From contig PWOI01000056.1 in NCBI GenBank assembly GCA_003557485.1, positions 1 to 6,882 on the forward strand: DNA of 6,882 nucleotides, in the 5' to 3' direction. Positions within the stretch are counted from its first letter, which is position 1. Each line of letters begins with the position of its first letter. This DNA is from Elusimicrobiota bacterium. GTDB taxonomy: Bacteria; CG03; SLGR01; PWQF01. The notes beneath the pieces were generated by a model. It was given only the letters and a program-made list of their open reading frames with translations. It was not told the DNA's origin and did not search any database. Made by a program: the position numbers and the translations under genes. Below, one piece after another: positions 1-6,100 of this stretch.

Positions 1-1
1 C

Positions 2-175
2 CTTTCCCTCTTTAACAGCCTTGCGTATTTTTTCGGGAAAATTGTCCATATCGGGCATTTTTCTTACAACAGCTATTATAGGCCGGCCAAGGAATTCTTC
101 ATCTGCAAGCATCCCTTTAATAAGATTTATGCCTATAAACCCTGTACCTCCCGTAACAAGGACAGGATGATCAGC
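2..175 (-). other. Extended SDR / NAD-dependent epimerase-like Rossmann domain, N-terminal part only
   Basis: Residues 2236-2293. The strand VLVTGGTGFIG (glycine-rich TGxxGxxG motif, Thr2243 to Gly2250) is followed by an INLIKGML helix and a second strand ending IIAVVRK. This is the dinucleotide-binding start of an extended short-chain dehydrogenase. The basic residue after the second strand (Arg in VVRK), instead of an acidic one, is more in keeping with NADP(H), as in thioester/fatty-acyl reductase-like members, than with NAD-using sugar epimerases. The catalytic YxxxK lies beyond the window, so the reaction cannot be assigned. Confidence 0.82.
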
Positions 176-3100
176 CGGGTATTCCGTATTACGCGCCGGA
201 ATCTCTTCAGCAATACCGGCAGAGGCCTTTTTGATGTGAGCTATCAGTTCCTTTCTTGCCTCCGGTGTATTAACATTCTCTAATCCGCCGATAAAATCTT
301 TAAGCAAAGTTTTCTTCTCAAAAAGTTTTGCACCCAGAGACTCCACATCAGACGAAGTTACTATTCTTCCTGTTTCTTCCCTGTCTTTCTTCCAACCTGC
401 AAAGTTTTCCGCCGCTGCCGCAAACGAAACCCTGGAACGAAACCAATTAACCCAGAACCTGTAATCACTGCGGGCTGTTAATCTTCCCATATATCTGTCA
501 AAATAAAACGGCTGCATAAGTTCTTCAATTTTTTTATAGATATATTGTGTATCTTTAAGTCTTTTGTTTTTATCTAAAATACCTCTTAATGGCTCCGCCT
601 GCATATATTTTTTCATTTCAGCCGGCCATTTATTCGGATCAAAGCTTCTTATTTCATCCAGATTGCCTTCATTATGCAAAAGAGCAATTTCAACGCTTAC
701 TTCAGGATAATAATACCCAATGATCATTTTATAGAGCATAGGTATAGTTCCTACCTGTCCCGTATCAACAAGAGAAACTTTTTTCTTTTCTTTTACCCCC
801 AGTTCGTCAAGTTCTTCTTTTATCTCTGCAACCAGGTTCCTGAACTCCACATCAGCCGACCCCTTTGAAACACTCTCATCCATTCTCAGATTGAAATCCT
901 CCTTGAGAAACTCAAAAAAATATTCTTCCTGGTTTTCAGAATGGTTTAAAATCTCTTCTATAGTTTCAACGTATTCATTATAATTTTTGAAATTGGCGCG
1001 TGCCCTGTACAAAATGTCTGCATTGGCGCCGGGCTTCCCTGTGTTTCTTGAAAGAGCATCATCAATATAATAAAGCCAGTTCGCGTCCCGGGCAAAATAT
1101 ATGCGGAAAGAATCCCGAGGTGCCTGTTCGGCAATAAAGAGTGCTAAAAGCGACCCTATTGCCAATTTTTCAGGATCTGAAATACCTTTAATCCTTGTAT
1201 CAGCAAATCCGGGATTAAAGGAAAAGAGGTTTTTCCAATCCATGGAATCACGCGGAACAGCTGTATCAACTATATCTCTGAAAAACTTGTCCATTATTCT
1301 TCTTAATCTTCTATTTCTTATGCCATACAAACCCAGCACGAGATGATCGAAATTAGCAGCAAGGGCGTATGCTAAATCTGCTTCCTCTTCTCCTTCGCTT
1401 TCCCTGATAAAACTCTCGCCGTAAACAAGAAAAAGCAGTGCAATCCTGACGGCTTCTTTCAGCCCCTCAATATCTTCCGGAGCGGATCTGGTTATATTTT
1501 CGTAAAAAATTCTCTCGGATGGATGGCCAAACTCTCTCACCATTTTTCTTAATGCTTCAGGATTCGGAACTACATCAATTTTTTTCTCGGGAAAAGTTAA
1601 AGCGGAGGTGTAATCCCCGAAATCGCTCCAGACCGCCAGCAGACTGTCAACGAACGCGGCGCCGGCATATGTGAAACCTATGACTGGAATAAGGGGAGAA
1701 GAAAAAAAGAACGGGCTTATAAACATAAAAGTGAACGCTGCAATTATAACTCCCGAATCAAACATATACGCAAACGGTGAAGCCCTCAGACCGGCATGTC
1801 CATCAACAAAGTTTTTCCAGTTTATCTTAGCTTCATACCCCTTAAGTCTTACTTCGGCCCAGGCTAGGAAAACATGAGCCGGAGTAAAACCTAAAACAAA
1901 AAGAGGAACCCTTGAAATCCAGTCCGCAGTTTTCACCCAGCCTTCTTCAAGCCGAATTAGTATTGAGGTTGCAAAATTTCTTACGGTATCGGATTCCGGA
2001 GCAAAATCCCCGGTTCCCGTAAAAATTGAAATTGCCGCATCAAAGATACTGAAAGACAGAAGGGCCGACCCTGTCACCATTACCGCCAGGGGAAGTAAAA
2101 AAAGCGAAGACAAGAACAATGCCCCTAAGGAAACTCCTAAAAGCAATGACCCGGTAAGAAAAGTTCCGGCAACCCCAGAATATCTGATTAAAGGAGAAGC
2201 TCTTGCAGAAATATTTCCTAAAATCAGATTTTTCCATTTCAACTCTATTTTTTGACCGGAAAACCTTGCCGCTGCCCAGTGTGAAAGTTCGTGTAACACC
2301 GTAACAGGCGCTATCAGAAAAAATGGAACGGCATAACTCCAGTCACCAGAACTTATTCGCGAGACAAAATAATTGGCCAGTGACGATTTTAGTTCTTCTA
2401 TAGGTTCCCTTTGCCGGGAAAACCCTTCTACTGCCACCTGAATTCCCCGTTTTGTCAAATGCCAGCTAACCCACTCGGCCGGTTCGCTGGATAAAACTGC
2501 CCCGGTTCCCTCTGTATCTAAAAAGAGAGGTTTTCCAAAATTTTCCATATGGCGCATAAAATGCTTATTTAAATCTTTTTCTTTGATGTAATCGGGTATT
2601 AATAAAAACTCTTCCGTGAGATATCCCTCAGTTTCGCGAATGGCTCTTCCTATATCAAAAGAAGCTATCCCGTTTATATCCTCAAACTCATTATAGAGAA
2701 GCATAACTTCAACTTCGGGAGCGCCTTCCCCGTAAAAATGTTCCATTACGAGCTTGTAAAAAATCGGTATTGTTCCGTAGCGCCCGGTATCAATAAGATA
2801 TAAACTTTCTTTATCATATATGTTCAGTTCATCCAGTTCTTTTTTTATTTGCTTGATAAAGCTGCTAAATTGCGCGTCGCTTTTTATTTTTTCATCAAAA
2901 TAACTCCTGAGATAACCATAAAAAACCTCTTTGCCTTCTTTTCCGCTCCTTCTCATACTGTCTATCGTATCTCTTATGTGATGCGACATTTCCAAGTAAT
3001 ACGGAAAATTATCCCGGCTTCTGAATACTATGTCAGCGTTAGCCCCCTCTTCCCCTCTTAACTTTGCCATCCCATCGTGAAGCAGATGAAGCCAGCCGGC

Positions 3101-6100
3101 ATCCCGGGCAAAATATATGCAGTAGTTTTCATTAGATACCATTTCATCAAAGAACATCGTTAATAAAGAGATTATTGAAAAAACTATCCCCGGATCCTCT
3201 TGATGCTCTGTTCTACCGGCGCTTAACTCAGGATTGTAGCCGTATATGGATTTCCAGAAATCACCCCTTTCCACCATAAATTCACGTGCTGTTCTTTTAA
3301 AAAAATCATTGATTTCAGGACTTATTTTCGGCGCTTTTTTTATTGCCATTAGCAGTCGGTCCATATTGGAGGCAAGCGCAGCGGAGATTTCCGCAACTTC
3401 GGTTCCTTCTCTTTCAATGACTTCTTCCCGGCTGAAGAAAATTGAAAGTAAAGCCAACCTGACAATTTCTTCCAATGCATCTTGATGTTCCTTCCCCATC
3501 CTTTCAATGGCGCTGTAGAACCCCTCTTCATCCAGTTTTCCTCTTGTATACATAAGGGTTTTTATCAGGTCATTTCTCTTTTTTGTATCTCTAATTAAAT
3601 ATTTAAATCTGAACAATTTATTCTCTTCGTGGTCTTCAGCTAAAGATTTATGGTAATCCTCAGAACTTTTTCCCTCATTTTCTTTCTTTGCAAGGTACTC
3701 ATATTCATTTATTTCATGGCGGGCAAGAATTTTTAGCAATTCTTTTGTTTCCTCCGGAAGAGGTTCATCAGAATAAGCGGAAAACCCCCTTACCTTTAGG
3801 GCATTAAAAACCATCTCGTGGACTATCAACCTCAGTTTTCCCGTTTTTGTATCGGTTTCTACCGTGACTAGGCCGTAAATATCGTCACTCTGAAAAACCA
3901 GTCCGGGATCCTGAACACTTACCATAACATCCAGGCCGCTCTCTTGCTTGAGGACTTCTGCCATTTCCCTTATAAATAAAGGCATATCTGAAACATTTCT
4001 TAAATGTTTTGAATCGGCGCCCTTTAGCAGGGAAACCAGGGCGTTTTCGGCAGAAACCGAAAGTGAAGTGTCCAGTACGGGCAGAAAAGCCGGATCTGCG
4101 CCTGCTTCCATAAGGCTTTTGAGCGCATTTGTTATTAATAACGGCAGGTTTTCCCCGAACGCCGGAGCGTTTTTTTGCTCAAATCTTTTAAGCCTTCCCA
4201 CTGCTTCTTTGTACCATCCGGATTGCGCCACAATTTCCCGGACTTGAGCACTGTTTGCTGCAAGAAAAAGAAGAGCCTGGTCAAGAAATAAAGCTTTCTC
4301 ATTTAGAACCTCGCCTGTGCGGGGGCATAGAGCATCGGGAGCCGGACCGTCCAGGGATATAGAATCAAATATTTTTTCCAGATTGCGTAAAGCATCAGCA
4401 TCGCCTGTTGTTGCCAAAAGCGCTGCGGCATAGGGTGAAACAACACCGGTTTCATCCAGCCCGTATTCCGAATATCCGCCTTCCGGATTGGTTGCCGGAG
4501 CCCACCCGTATAAGGAATAACCTTTTTCTACTGCCCTATTCCTGGAAAGCTCAACATAATTCCGGTGACTCAACCCCATGGTACCGGGAGCATAATTCTT
4601 TTCGTTCAGAAATATATTTGGGGCCAATTCAACAAACGCGCTCCAATTCCAGCCTTCAGCTACTTTTAACCCGTCCCTTTCAACCCACCTGTAAAACATA
4701 TTTTCCCAGGCTTCTTCGGGAAGCATTCCCTCACCTATAAGGGAAAGAATCACGGTTCTTGCTTCACTGTTTATATTGTCATAGCTGAAATCAAAAACGT
4801 CTCCGGCTCCCCTTTCCCCTGTAGATACTTTTTCCCTGAATCCGGCGCCCATTAATCCGTCCTTCATAAAAACCGAATAGTCCTGGTCTTCAATAAGATT
4901 GGCTGCTGCCTCAGATATTTCCGTTCCCGGGTAGACATCCCTTATCAGGCTGAGGGCAAGGGTAAGCCATCCCGAATCCAGGGAGGAATATTTTACAAAC
5001 CCGTCCTCTATTTCTGTTGAGATTCTGCCGTCTTCTCTTATATTTAAAAACTCGGGAAAAATGTTTCCGTTTTCAGACCTCCTTACACGAGGTGAACCTA
5101 GAACATGCAGAACCCTTTCCATATGAATCCTTGCTTCATCCTGACTTATAAGCTCTTTCCTCTCTGCAACAATAGTTGATAGCAGGTCAAGGGCGACATT
5201 GGTAGCTTTTGTATAATTCATTCCCCATTGCCCGGTATTATCACCTACTACGGAGGTCCCGCGAGCTCTCATAGCTTTCAGCCCGTAATAGAGTTTCCTA
5301 TTATACTCTTCAGCAATATTATCAGATACTTCCTGTACATATTCCATAGGCACCAGTTCCGCGTCTGCCGTAAAAGCAGTAAAAATGGGACTCAGGAAAA
5401 GGCTAAATACGGTAAAATAGGTGAGAACAAAACTGCCGGCACCGATTATGCGCTCTGCCAACCTCCTAGAAACAACCCTTTTAAGCGCTGAAACCTTACT
5501 CTCAAGTACCTCTAACTCCTTCTTCCAGTCTTTCTCTGAAACAAGTGACAATGCATATATTGTTCCGGTTCTTCCAGATATTTCCAGGTAACCCCTGTTT
5601 CCACCATACACATCAGCAAACCCGACATCAACATTTATTATCTTACCCCCGGGAGAAACCCTGACTTTGGCTCCCTCCCTCCTTTGCGGAGAGTGCGCTG
5701 TCACCTGCGGGATCTCAATATCCTCCTCACTTACCAGAAGTTCTCTATAATCAGCCCAAAATATTCCCGGAAGCTTATCTGTATATAAATTACTCCGGGC
5801 TCGGCCAACATAAAAGATACTATCACTAAAATCATTCCTTTTGACAGCGCTCACTAAAATGCTGTTAAAAGATTCTTCCAATTCCTCCACAGTACGTCCT
5901 CTTGAAATATGCGGAAGACCCCCCCCGTGTGTAAATATCCGTCCGCCTGCGGAGTAGGACGCCACAATACGCCCGTCTAATATATCTTTTTTCATATCAT
6001 CTGCTATTTTGAGAAGCTTTTCATTCTTGTTTAATCCGGTTGTTTCGACCAGACCCACAACATCGTCGAATAAAATTTCGTTTGGCTTTCGGCCATCAAA

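Larger units (their letters stand above)
1086..3120 (-). repeat. 19-nt identical direct repeat at the FARDA motif of both A copies
   Basis: The + strand 19-mer tcccgggcaaaatatatgc occurs at 1086-1104 and again at 3102-3120 (the feature span covers both ends). Both copies are in the same frame and encode the IYFARD part of the signature. It is the longest exact match I noticed between the A copies, and it may reflect strong protein conservation or a remnant of the duplication. Confidence 0.8.

Noticed and set aside
2040-2237. Minus-strand open frame of about 65 codons in a different frame
   Set aside because: Overlaps the M50-like B1 membrane helices out of frame; its hydrophobic look comes from the U-rich codons of the real frame.
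1610-2377. Treating B1 and B2 as generic unrelated membrane helices
   Set aside because: The gapless alignment of 34 residues around the motif, the shared WKN and RASP, and the equal spacing of the Asp pair make common origin much more likely than chance hydrophobic similarity.
3948-4247. Plus-strand open frame of about 99 codons
   Set aside because: Antisense to the linker region of the giant gene; Ser/Ala-rich with no motif and no ribosome site that I could see.
4408-4740. Longest plus-strand open frame (about 110 codons)
   Set aside because: It lies antisense to the conserved glucoamylase-like domain, has a low-complexity composition rich in Pro, Arg and Leu, and no recognisable motif; it is a shadow of the minus-strand gene.
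5462-5467. AGGAGG on the minus strand just before the membrane segment, as a possible internal ribosome site giving a separate secreted hydrolase
   Set aside because: The only nearby start-like codon (TTG) follows with no spacing, and no ATG, GTG or TTG lies 5-10 bases downstream in frame, so an internal start is not supported.
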